Positions 38,206-46,008 of a stretch of DNA of 64,000 nt are shown in pieces (within the stretch, counting starts at the first letter, position 1; the number at the start of each line of letters is the position of its first letter). The position numbers and the translations under genes are program-made. Source of the DNA: DASZUK01 sp035547695 (GTDB taxonomy: Bacteria; Actinomycetota; Acidimicrobiia; Acidimicrobiales; RAAP-2). Below the pieces are notes generated by a model. That model did no database searches and was not told where the DNA came from. It saw only the letters and a program-made list of their open reading frames with translations. The DNA is taken from assembly GCA_035547695.1 (NCBI GenBank), contig DASZUK010000023.1, positions 52,030 through 116,029 on the forward strand. The letters run 5' to 3'.

Positions 38206-40302
38206 TCAGCCGGTGGTGGCCGGCCCCCGCTTGCCGAGGGTCACCGGCACCGCGGCCGCCGACGCGGCCACCGTGGCCGACGCGGCGGTCGCCGCCACGC
38301 CGGACCCGCACCCGCAGCCCGCGCCGGCCGACGGTTCGGCCGGTCCGCAGCCGCAGCCGACCTCCACCTTGTTGGGCATGGCCACGCACCCGGTGGCGAG
38401 CACCCCGCCGACGTCCTCGTCGGACTTGGCCCGGGCGGCCAGCATGGTCTCGACGTCCTCCAGGCCGTCGATGCCCTCGGCGGCGGCCTGCCGGCGGAAG
38501 TCGTCCTTGGTGGCCTGGATGGTGGCCAGGGCGCCCTCCTGCAACGGGACCGCCCGCATGCTGGAGTAGATCCGGGTGACCCCGTTGGCCTTGGCCCACT
38601 CCCGGTTGGACCCCCGGTTGAACTCCAGCTCGATCCGGTCCCGGTAGTCGGCGCCGGTGTTGTAGGCGCAGAACGAGATGTTGCCCTTGGGGGTGAGGTA
38701 GTGGATGACGCACCGGCGGGTGCGCTCGAACTGGTAGTCGTACTTGTCCTGGAAGTGCATGCCGGCGAACAACTGCACCTTCCAGTCCGGCATGGCCACC
38801 GTCTTGGCGATGCCGGCCCCGCGGTCCTCGCCGGGGAACACCGCCAGGTCCTCCAGGGTCTTCAGGATCTCGGTGGGCTTCACCCCCGGGGGCAGCCCGG
38901 ACGGCTTCAGGTTCCGGGCGATCATGGCGGCGATCTGGGCCAGCCGGACCTTCCGGGGTTGCTGCGCCGGGGCGATCTGGGCGGCGTCCTTCAAGAACCG
39001 GGGGATGTCGAGGACGGCGCCCACCGGCACGGCCTGGTGGGTCCGGGTGTTGACCAGCGCCATGGTGCCGATGCCGCAGTTGGGGTGGCAGCCGCACTTC
39101 ATGGACCCCCAGGTGGCGTTCTCGGACCCCAGGGCGTCGGCCAGGTCCGAGAGGGGGCCGCTGGCCGACAGCGGGATCCAGTCCCGTTCGGGGACGAACC
39201 CGATCTCGGGGGCCTGCTCGGCCAGGTCGTAGGCCAGGTCGGACAGGGTGTAGCGGTGCCGGAGCCGCTTCTCCTCCTCGATCCGGCCGGTGATGGACAC
39301 CGGCTGGTAGCTGACCCCGCCGACCACGTCGGCGTTCTGGATGGCGAACCGGGCGATGTCACCGACCCGGTCGTTGTTGATGGTGCGCACCATGGTGGGC
39401 ACCAGGATGACGGCGAACCCGACCTTCCGGGCGTTCTCGATGGCGGCCACCTTGACGTCGAACATGTTGGCGACCTGCCGGGTGTAGGCGTAGTCGGCGT
39501 TCCTGGTGCCGTCGAACTGCAGGTACACGATGTCCAGCCCGGCTTCCTTCAGCTCCTGGCAGTACTCCAGGCTCTGGGCCAGGTGGATGCCGTTGGTGGC
39601 GATCTGGCACTTGTAGAACCCGAGGGACTTGGCGTAGCGGATGGCGTCGGGCAGCGTCGGCGCCGCGGTGGGCTCGCCGCCGGTGAACTGCACCGACGCC
39701 TGCCGCTTCGGCCGGATCGACGCCGCGTTGTCCAGCATCTCCTTGATCTGGTCCATGGTGGGCTCGTAGACGTGGTGGGCGTCCCAGGCGTTGGCGAAGC
39801 ACACCGTGCAGTGCATGTCGCACCGGTTGGTCAGGTCCAGGTTGTACACCGCGCCGTGGCTGGCCCGGATGCCGTAGCTGCCGTGGTCGAACAGGCTGAG
39901 GTCCTCGATGGGCAGGTCGTCGCCGGGGTACAGGTTCTCGATCCACCGGAAGAAGTCGGCGTGCCGGTACACGATGTCGGCGAAGTCGCCGTGCTCCGGG
40001 CAGGTCTTCCGCATGACCACCATCCCGTCCTCCTCGGCCATCCGGGCCGGGATCTCCCGGTAGCAGTCGTCGGCGGGGCACAGCGACTCGACCACCCGCG
40101 GCAGTCCCAGGTTGGGGAACGACTTCTCGGACGGTTTCAGGATGGGACGGTCGGCCCACTGGACGTGGACCGGGCCGCCGGGATGGACCCGTTCGTACCA
40201 CGACAGGCCGGCCCAGCCGACCGAGCCGATGCCCTTCAGGGCTCCGAGGATGGTCCGGCCACCGATGATGGAGGCCTGTCGACGAGCACCAGTGGCGATC
40301 AT
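38206..40302 (-). CDS. Large radical SAM protein resembling tetraether lipid synthase (Tes/MJ0619 family)
   Basis: 698 residues. Residues 75-105 form a rubredoxin-like knuckle (CPADDC then KTCPEHGDF). The radical SAM cluster is Cys161, Cys165, Cys168 (DLTNRCDMHCTVCFANA), followed by VQFTGGEPTAAPTLPDAIRY, CQIATNGIHLAQSLEYC, IVYLQFDGTRNADYAYTR, ILVPTMVRTINNDRVGDIAR and VSYQPVSITGRI. These long blocks match archaeal Tes, which joins lipid tails carbon to carbon. Where Tes has a Cys-rich GCPxDCGxCP motif just before the core, this protein reads FDHGSYGIRASHG, so one auxiliary cluster seems missing. Further cysteines occur at 403, 405, 409 (CGCHPNCGIG) and in a CGCG-rich C-terminal tail. ATG 40302 follows AGGTGG. 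Function is inferred from family memory. Confidence 0.8.
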   Translation of the reverse strand: MIATGARRQASIIGGRTILGALKGIGSVGWAGLSWYERVHPGGPVHVQWADRPILKPSEKSFPNLGLPRVVESLCPADDCYREIPARMAEEDGMVVMRKTCPEHGDFADIVYRHADFFRWIENLYPGDDLPIEDLSLFDHGSYGIRASHGAVYNLDLTNRCDMHCTVCFANAWDAHHVYEPTMDQIKEMLDNAASIRPKRQASVQFTGGEPTAAPTLPDAIRYAKSLGFYKCQIATNGIHLAQSLEYCQELKEAGLDIVYLQFDGTRNADYAYTRQVANMFDVKVAAIENARKVGFAVILVPTMVRTINNDRVGDIARFAIQNADVVGGVSYQPVSITGRIEEEKRLRHRYTLSDLAYDLAEQAPEIGFVPERDWIPLSASGPLSDLADALGSENATWGSMKCGCHPNCGIGTMALVNTRTHQAVPVGAVLDIPRFLKDAAQIAPAQQPRKVRLAQIAAMIARNLKPSGLPPGVKPTEILKTLEDLAVFPGEDRGAGIAKTVAMPDWKVQLFAGMHFQDKYDYQFERTRRCVIHYLTPKGNISFCAYNTGADYRDRIELEFNRGSNREWAKANGVTRIYSSMRAVPLQEGALATIQATKDDFRRQAAAEGIDGLEDVETMLAARAKSDEDVGGVLATGCVAMPNKVEVGCGCGPAEPSAGAGCGCGSGVAATAASATVAASAAAVPVTLGKRGPATTG

Positions 40303-40459
40303 CAGTCCACCTTTCTCCGTCTCGCGACGTAGGTGTGGATGCCGAGCACTGGGGCCCGGACCTGCTCCCCGTCGCGTCCTCTCTCTTGCACCGCACCACG
40401 GTGCTTCTCGGTCGTGGCGTTGCCACTCGATGCACCGAGGCACTACCCCTTCGGTATCG

Positions 40460-40492
40460 AACGTAACCGCTTCGGTGCAGTTTGTCGACGGG
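40460..40492 (-). promoter_or_regulatory. Promoter of the radical SAM-MFS operon
   Basis: Minus strand: TCGACA (40488-40483), 17-bp spacer, TACGTT (40465-40460). The 12-mer CCCGTCGACAAA around the -35 also occurs at 34568-34579. The predicted leader is about 150 nt with GCACC-GT-GGTGC and other small hairpins; no known riboswitch is recognisable. GTCTCGCGACGT occurs at the start and beyond the end of this region (about 40319 and 40558). Confidence 0.55.
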
Positions 40493-40578
40493 TTTTCGCA
40501 GGGCACGCCTGCAGGCTGCAGGACGCGTCGACGTCGAGGTCCGCGCCGAATGTGCGGGGTCTCGCGACGTCACACCGG

Positions 40579-40662
40579 TGCCCGGAGCGGGACTTGAACC
40601 CGCACGTCCTTTCGGACAAAGGCTTTTGAGGCCTCCGCGTCTGCCGATTCCGCCATCCGGGC
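40579..40662 (-). tRNA. tRNA-Leu (anticodon CAA)
   Basis: 84-nt class II tRNA on the minus strand. Acceptor arms GCCCGGA and TCCGGGC pair fully; the anticodon stem GAGGC/GCCTT encloses the loop CTCAAAA with CAA at plus positions 40628-40626; the long variable arm GTCC-GAAA-GGAC marks a type II tRNA; the T arm is GCGGG-TTCAAGT-CCCGC. Discriminator A; CCA is not encoded. It reads UUG, a rare codon in this GC-rich DNA. It is 28 bp from the divergent menC start. Confidence 0.95.
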
Positions 40663-40676
40663 TGGAGCGGCCAGCG

Positions 40677-40682
40677 TACTGT
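40677..40682 (+). promoter_or_regulatory. -10 box (TACTGT) upstream of menC
   Basis: TACTGT followed by 8 nt (Gly-rich strand gccggggg) and ATG 40691. The promoter upstream half overlaps the 5' end of the divergent tRNA gene. Confidence 0.45.
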
Positions 40683-40690
40683 GCCGGGGG

Positions 40691-41848
40691 ATGAGGTACG
40701 ACGGGCTGGAGCTGTGGTGGGTGGACCTGGCGCTGCGCCAACCGGTGGGCACGTCGGCCGGCACCCACCGGGCCCGGCCGGTGGTGTTCGTCCGGGTGCT
40801 GGCCGGCGGCGGGGACGGCTGGGGGGAGTGCGGGGCGCTGCCGGACGGCACCGCGGTGGACCCGGCGCTGGACGCGGTGTGGGGGCTGCTGGCCGAGGTG
40901 GTGCCGGCCCGGCTGGGCCGGGCGGCCGCGGCCCGCGGCGGGGAGGTGCCACCGGCGTCGGTGGTGGCCCACCTGTTCGACACCACCCCGGCCAACCGGA
41001 TGGCGGCGGCGGTGGTGGAGATGGCGGTGCTGGACCTGGAGCTGCAGGCCGCCGGGCGGTCCCTGGCGGACCACCTCGGGGTGCCCGACCAGGTCCGTGC
41101 CGGCGGGCCGGGCGGCGGGGTGCCGGCGGGGGCCGTGGTGGGCATCCCCGACGACGGCCGGCTGCGCACCCTGGTGGCCGCGGTCGGCCGGCAGGTGGAC
41201 CGCGGGTACGGCAGGGTACGGGTGAAGATCCGGCCGGGGTGGGACGTGGCCCCGCTGGCGGCGCTGCGGGACGCGTTCCCGGACCTGGTGCTGCAGGCCG
41301 ACGCCAACGCGGCCTACCGGGTGGACGACGCCGGCCGGCTGGCCGAGCTGGACGACCTGGGCATCGGCTGCCTGGAGCAGCCGCTGGCCGCGGCCGACCT
41401 GGCCGGCCACGCCGACCTGGCCGGCCGGCTGGCCACCCCGATCGGGCTGGACGAGTCGCTGACCACCGTCCGGGCGGTGGCCGACGCCATCAGGTACGGG
41501 GCCTGCCGGGTGGCCTGCCTGAAGCCGGCCCGGTTGGGCGGGCTGCTGGCGGCCCGGCGGGCCCAGGACCGGTGCCGGCAGGCCGGGGTGTCGGCGTTCG
41601 TCGGCGGCCTGTTCGAGACCGGGCTGGGCAGGACGGCCAACGCGGTGCTGTCCGGGTTGCCCGGCCTGGACCTGCCCGGGGACCTGTCGGACCCGTCCGA
41701 CTACCTGGTGGACAACCCGGCGCCGTACCCGCGGCCGGTCGGCGGCCGGGTGCCGCTACCGGCGGTCCCCGGGGTGGGGTCCCGGCCGGACCGCCACGCG
41801 TTGTCCCAGCTCGGAGCCCTGGTGGAGCGGTTCGACCGGGCCGGCTGA
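40691..41848 (+). CDS. menC: o-Succinylbenzoate synthase
   Basis: 385-residue enolase-superfamily enzyme dehydrating SHCHC to o-succinylbenzoate in menaquinone synthesis. The catalytic Lys pair is in RVRVKIRPG, metal ligands in LQADANAAY, CLEQPL and IGLDESLTT, and the second Lys in ACLKPARLGG. The N-terminal capping domain (RQPVGTSAGTHRARPVVFVRV) is typical. ATG 40691 lies 8 nt after a -10 box. Dipeptide epimerases share this fold, but the presence of menF and menG supports menC. Confidence 0.88.
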   Translation: MRYDGLELWWVDLALRQPVGTSAGTHRARPVVFVRVLAGGGDGWGECGALPDGTAVDPALDAVWGLLAEVVPARLGRAAAARGGEVPPASVVAHLFDTTPANRMAAAVVEMAVLDLELQAAGRSLADHLGVPDQVRAGGPGGGVPAGAVVGIPDDGRLRTLVAAVGRQVDRGYGRVRVKIRPGWDVAPLAALRDAFPDLVLQADANAAYRVDDAGRLAELDDLGIGCLEQPLAAADLAGHADLAGRLATPIGLDESLTTVRAVADAIRYGACRVACLKPARLGGLLAARRAQDRCRQAGVSAFVGGLFETGLGRTANAVLSGLPGLDLPGDLSDPSDYLVDNPAPYPRPVGGRVPLPAVPGVGSRPDRHALSQLGALVERFDRAG

Positions 41849-41873
41849 CCAGGACCGGGCGGGGGCCTACAAT
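41845..41873 (+). promoter_or_regulatory. Promoter (CTGACC-17-TACAAT) before the coiled-coil/ANTAR operon
   Basis: CTGACC (41845-41850), 17-bp spacer, TACAAT (41868-41873), then 9 nt and ATG 41883. This is one of the better -35/-10 pairs in the window; the -35 overlaps the menC stop. Confidence 0.55.
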
Positions 41874-41882
41874 CGACGGTCC

Positions 41883-42173
41883 ATGCAACCGTTCCTCCTC
41901 GAGCGCCGGATCAGGGACGTCCACGCCAGGCTGCTGCGGGCCCGCGAGGAGCTGGCCGTGCTGGACGAGCAGCTCGCCGTGGTGGCCGACGAGGCCGAGG
42001 AGGCACGGATGCGGTCGCTGGTGTCGGAGACCCCGCTGGCCGAGCATGAGTACGCCGAGATCAAGCGGCACGCCGACGCCATGACGAAGGCCAGGGAGGC
42101 CATGCGAGCAACCGTGAGCGACCTCGAGCACCGCCAGGACGAGCTGCTGACCCACGTGGGGACCGGCCGGTGA
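41883..42173 (+). CDS. Small coiled-coil protein coupled to the ANTAR regulator
   Basis: 96 residues, almost entirely helical: LERRIRDVHARLLRAREELAVL, EEARMRSLVSETPLAEHEYAEI and AMTKAREAMRATVSDLEHRQ with heptad spacing of Leu/Ala. It starts an operon in which its TGA overlaps the GTG of the ANTAR regulator. I do not know a characterised homolog; short proteins of this sort are frequent beside that regulator in high-GC actinobacteria (recall). A scaffolding or regulatory role is possible but unproven. Confidence 0.7.
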   Translation: MQPFLLERRIRDVHARLLRAREELAVLDEQLAVVADEAEEARMRSLVSETPLAEHEYAEIKRHADAMTKAREAMRATVSDLEHRQDELLTHVGTGR

Positions 42174-42841
42174 CGCCGGCCGGGGACCACGGGGCACCGA
42201 GCGGGGGGACGGCGGTCGACGGGCCGCCGGTCGACGGCGGCCGGACCCGGGTGGTGATCGCCGAGGACGAGGCCATCATCCGGCTGGACCTGAAGGAGAT
42301 CCTGCTGTCCGCCGGCTACGACGTGGTCGGGGAGACCGGCCGCGGGGACCAGGCGGTGGAGCTGGTGGACCAGCACCGTCCGGACCTGGCCATCCTGGAC
42401 ATCAAGATGCCCGGCATGGACGGCGTCCGGGCCGCCCGGGAGATCACCACCCGGCACAGGGTGGCGGTGCTGGTGCTCACCGCGTTCAGCCAGCGGGACC
42501 TGATCGAGGATGCCCGCGACGCCGGGGTGGCGGCCTATCTGGTGAAGCCGTTCCGCCGCGAGGAGCTGTTGCCGGCCATCGCCGAGGTGATGACCCGGAC
42601 CCGGCAGGAGTGGGCCATCGACGCCGAGATCGCCGCCCTGGCCCAGCCGGCCGGTGGGGACCGGGCCGAGGACAAGATCGCCACCCGGCGGGTGGTGGAC
42701 GAGGCCAAGGGGGTCCTCATGGACCGCCACGGCCTGTCCGAGCCGGACGCCTTCGCCTTCGTGCAGCGCACCGCCATGCAGACCAGGGCCCGGATGCGGG
42801 ACGTGGCCCAGCGGGTGGTCGACGGCGACCTGGTCCCCTGA
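42170..42841 (+). CDS. pdtaR: Response regulator with ANTAR RNA-binding output domain (PdtaR/Rv1626 type)
   Basis: 223 residues. After a 25-residue extension the receiver shows VVIAEDEAIIRLDLKEIL, phospho-acceptor in DLAILDIKMPGMDG, VLVLTAFSQRDL and AYLVKPFRREEL. The C-terminal ANTAR domain contains DKIATRRVVDEAKGVLMDRH and LSEPDAFAFVQRTAMQTRARM with the conserved Ala, Lys, Gly and aromatic residues. ANTAR proteins act by antitermination at twin hairpins. Synteny with polA and rpsA downstream matches mycobacterial Rv1626, Rv1629, Rv1630. Its partner kinase is not here. Confidence 0.93.
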   Translation: MTPAGDHGAPSGGTAVDGPPVDGGRTRVVIAEDEAIIRLDLKEILLSAGYDVVGETGRGDQAVELVDQHRPDLAILDIKMPGMDGVRAAREITTRHRVAVLVLTAFSQRDLIEDARDAGVAAYLVKPFRREELLPAIAEVMTRTRQEWAIDAEIAALAQPAGGDRAEDKIATRRVVDEAKGVLMDRHGLSEPDAFAFVQRTAMQTRARMRDVAQRVVDGDLVP

Positions 42842-42862
42842 GTTGCCCGGCCCCATGAACCG

Positions 42863-45805
42863 GTGGCGGCTCCGGTGGTGGCTCCGGTGACGGCGGCGAC
42901 AGCGGCGACGGCGACGGCGGCCGACCAGGGCCAGCGGCCGCTGCTGCTGCTGGACGGCATGTCCCTGGCCTTCCGGGCCTACTTCGCCCTGCCGCCGGAC
43001 CTGGTGACCACGTCCGGGCTAGTCACCAACGCGGTGCACGGGTTCGTGTCCATGCTGGTGTACATGGTCCGCGAGCACCGCCCGTCGGCGCTGGCCGTGG
43101 CCTTCGACCCGCCCGGCGGCAACTTCCGGGACGACATGGTGGAGGACTACAAGGGCGGCCGGGCGGCCACCCCCGACGACCTGCTGCCGCAGTTCGGCAT
43201 GATCCGGCAGGTGCTGGCGGCGCTGAACATCCCGGTGGTGGAGGTGCCGACGTTCGAGGCCGACGACGTGCTGGCCACCCTGGCCACCCAGGCCCGGGAC
43301 CGGCACTGCCCGGTCATCGTGGTCACCGGCGACCGGGACTGCTTCCAGCTCGTGGAGGACCCCTACGTCCGGGTGCTGTACAACCGCCGCGGGGTCAGCG
43401 ACTACTCCCTGTACGACGAGGCCGGCATCGTGGACCGTACCGGGGTCACCCCGGACCGGTACCCCATGCTGGCCGCCCTGCGCGGGGACACCTCGGACAA
43501 CCTGCCCGGGGTGCCCGGGGTGGGGGAGAAGACGGCGGCCAAGCTGATCAACGCCTACGGCGACCTGGACGGGGTGTACGCCAACCTGGACGCCCAGACC
43601 CCGAAGCTGCGACAGAACCTGGCCGCCCACGAGGCCCAGGCCCGGGCCAACGCGGCGGTGACCCCGCTGGTGCGGGAGGTGCCGCTGGACGTCTCCGTCG
43701 ACCAGTTGGCCCTCGGCGGCTGGGACCTGGACACCGCCCGCGACGTGTTCGCCACCCTGGAGCTGAAGAACGTCTGGCAGCGCATCACCGCCCTGCTCCG
43801 CGACGGCAGCTTCGGCCCTCCCCGGGAGGGCAGCGCGCCGCTGGACGACGACCCGTCGGCGGCCCAGGCCTCGGCGGCCGGCGGCGCCGCCTCGGCGGCC
43901 GCAGGCGACGGAGCCCCCGCCGCCGGGGTGGGGGAGGGCGTCGGGGTCGTCGAAGACCTGGACCCCGACCGCCCGGGCACCGCCGACGACGCGGTGGCCG
44001 CGCTGGGCGGCCTGGTCGACCGGGTGACCGGCGACGCGGTGCTGTCCGTCGCCGGCCGCTGGGAGGGCACCCCCGGCCGGTCCCCGCTGCGCGGACTGGC
44101 CGTCGTGGTGGACGGGCCGGACCCCCACGGGGTGTGGCTGGACGCCGCCCTGCTGGAGGCCGACCTGGACGTCGACGGCCCGCTGCGCGCCGCCCTGACG
44201 GCCGCCCTGGACCGCGGCCCGGTGGTCGGCCACGACGTCAAGGAGCTGCTGCGGTCGCTGCTGCCACTCGGGGTGGACTGCACCGGGCTGGCCATGGACA
44301 CCAAGGTGGCCGCCTACCTGCTGGACCCGTCCAGCGGGGACTACAGCCTGGACACCGTCGCCGGCGCCGGCAGCCCGTCGGGTCCGGCGGAGGGTCGGGC
44401 GGTGGTCGGCCAGTTGGCCCTCGGTGGGCTGGACGGCGCGATGGGCGGCGCCGACGCCGAGCCCCCGGCCGAGCTGGCCGCCGACCAACTGGACGCCGCC
44501 GAGGCCCGGAAGGTGGCCACCGAGGCCCTCCGGGTGGCCGCCCTGGTGCCGGTGGAGCGGGCCCGGCTGGACGCCGAGGGGATGCGGGCCCTGCACGACG
44601 ACGTCGAGACCCCGCTGGTGCGGGTGCTGGCCCGCATGGAGGTGGTCGGCATCCGGGTGGACACCGTCGAGCTCCGCCGCATCGCCGACGCCCTGGTCAC
44701 CGAGACCCAGCGGCTCGTCGCCGAGGTCCACCGGCTGGCCGGCCACGAGTTCAACGTCAACTCCACCCCGCAGCTCCGGACGGTGCTGTACGACGAGCTC
44801 GGGCTGACCCCCGGCCGGAAGACCAAGACCGGGTACTCCACCGACGCCGCCACCCTGGAGTCCCTGCGGGACGACCACGCCATCGTGGACACCCTGCTGC
44901 GGTACCGGGAGGTGGAGAAGCTGCGGTCCACCTACGGCGAGGCCCTGCTGGCCGAGGTGGCCGCCGACGGCCGCATCCACGCCTCCTTCCGCCAGACCGT
45001 CGCCCGGACCGGCCGGCTGTCGTCGGAGCGGCCCAACCTGCACAACATCCCCACCCGCACCGACGCCGGCCAGCAGTTCCGGCGGGCGTTCGTCCCCGCC
45101 GACGGCTGCCGGTTCCTGGTGGCCGACTACGACCAGGTGGAGCTGCGGGTGCTGGCCCACCTGTCCGGCGACCCCGGCCTGGTGGCCGCGTTCACCTCCG
45201 GCGACGACATCCACCGGGCGGTGGCCGCCGGCATCTACCGGGTCCCCCCCGACGAGGTCACCCGGGTGCAGCGGGACCGGGCCAAGATGGTGTCCTACGG
45301 CCTGGTCTACGGCATGGAGGCCTTCGGGCTGGCCCGCCGGCTGTCCACCGGGGTGGACGAGGCCGCCGAGATCATGGACCGGTACTTCGGCGGCTTCCCC
45401 GAGGTCCGGGCCTACATGGACCACACCGTCGCCGAAGCCCGCGAGCGGGGGTACACCCGGACGGCGCTGGGCCGGAAGCGGCCGTTGCCGGAGCTGTCCG
45501 ACCGCAACTACCGGGTCCGCCAGGCCGCCGAGCGCCAGGCCATGAACGCCGGCATCCAGGGCCTGGCCGCCGACCTGTTCAAGGTCGCCCTGGTCCGCCT
45601 GGACCGCGCCCTGGAGGACGCCGGGCTGGCCAGCCGGCTGGTGCTGCAGGTCCACGACGAGGTCATCGTGGAGGTCCGCGACGGCGAGGACGACCGGGTG
45701 GCCGCCCTCACCGAGGACGCCCTGACCGGCGCCGCCGACCTGTCCGTCCCCCTCAAGGTGTCCACCGCCTGGGGGTCGTCCTGGGCCGACGCCAAGGGCG
45801 GCTGA
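42863..45805 (+). CDS. polA: DNA polymerase I
   Basis: 980 residues. The N-terminal 5'-3' exonuclease (20-300) has LLLLDGMSLAFRAYF, FEADDVLATLA, VTGDRDCFQLV and the PGVPGVGEKTAAKLI helix-hairpin-helix. The middle 3'-5' exonuclease-like domain lacks the D-x-E and other catalytic acids, as is usual in actinobacteria, and includes an Ala/Gly-rich insert at about 330-375. The polymerase has motif A VADYDQVELRVLAHL, motif B RDRAKMVSYGLVYGM and motif C LQVHDEVIVEV. GTG 42863 is preceded by no strong ribosome-binding site. A 32-bp tandem duplication includes the stop. Confidence 0.95.
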   Translation: MAAPVVAPVTAATAATATAADQGQRPLLLLDGMSLAFRAYFALPPDLVTTSGLVTNAVHGFVSMLVYMVREHRPSALAVAFDPPGGNFRDDMVEDYKGGRAATPDDLLPQFGMIRQVLAALNIPVVEVPTFEADDVLATLATQARDRHCPVIVVTGDRDCFQLVEDPYVRVLYNRRGVSDYSLYDEAGIVDRTGVTPDRYPMLAALRGDTSDNLPGVPGVGEKTAAKLINAYGDLDGVYANLDAQTPKLRQNLAAHEAQARANAAVTPLVREVPLDVSVDQLALGGWDLDTARDVFATLELKNVWQRITALLRDGSFGPPREGSAPLDDDPSAAQASAAGGAASAAAGDGAPAAGVGEGVGVVEDLDPDRPGTADDAVAALGGLVDRVTGDAVLSVAGRWEGTPGRSPLRGLAVVVDGPDPHGVWLDAALLEADLDVDGPLRAALTAALDRGPVVGHDVKELLRSLLPLGVDCTGLAMDTKVAAYLLDPSSGDYSLDTVAGAGSPSGPAEGRAVVGQLALGGLDGAMGGADAEPPAELAADQLDAAEARKVATEALRVAALVPVERARLDAEGMRALHDDVETPLVRVLARMEVVGIRVDTVELRRIADALVTETQRLVAEVHRLAGHEFNVNSTPQLRTVLYDELGLTPGRKTKTGYSTDAATLESLRDDHAIVDTLLRYREVEKLRSTYGEALLAEVAADGRIHASFRQTVARTGRLSSERPNLHNIPTRTDAGQQFRRAFVPADGCRFLVADYDQVELRVLAHLSGDPGLVAAFTSGDDIHRAVAAGIYRVPPDEVTRVQRDRAKMVSYGLVYGMEAFGLARRLSTGVDEAAEIMDRYFGGFPEVRAYMDHTVAEARERGYTRTALGRKRPLPELSDRNYRVRQAAERQAMNAGIQGLAADLFKVALVRLDRALEDAGLASRLVLQVHDEVIVEVRDGEDDRVAALTEDALTGAADLSVPLKVSTAWGSSWADAKGG

Positions 45806-45869
45806 CGGGGGCAGGCGCCGGCCGGACGGTCGGCTGACGGGGGTAGGCCCCGGCGGGACGGTCGGCTGA
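45800..45869. repeat. 32-bp tandem repeat containing the polA stop codon
   Basis: Units at 45800-45831 and 45832-45863 share GGCTGACGGGGG, then YAGGCSCCGGCSGGACGGTC; a third partial copy GGCTGA ends at 45869. The TGA of polA (45803-45805) lies in unit 1. Confidence 0.85.
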
Positions 45870-45891
45870 GCGATCCGACACCCCCCGGTGG

Positions 45892-45897
45892 TAGCCT
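45892..45897 (+). promoter_or_regulatory. -10 box (TAGCCT) of rpsA with a leader of about 105 nt
   Basis: Same hexamer as the nth and mshD promoters, but far from the start codon at 46009. The leader has a CCCGC-TGG-GCGGG hairpin and a 9-codon frame MKVSSTNA (45990-46016) preceded by GGGCGGGTGG and overlapping the rpsA start. Confidence 0.45.
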
Positions 45898-46008
45898 CTT
45901 CCGTCTCCGCCGGCGTCGATAGGCGGAAGACCCCTGTCGTCTACATGATCCCGACGCGATCACCGCTTCCCGCTGGGCGGGTGGCAGCCATGAAAGTGAG
46001 CAGTACGA

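Noticed and set aside
40303..40578. Known riboswitch in the radical SAM leader
   Set aside because: Small hairpins exist, but I could not match any conserved riboswitch core such as cobalamin, SAM or TPP elements.
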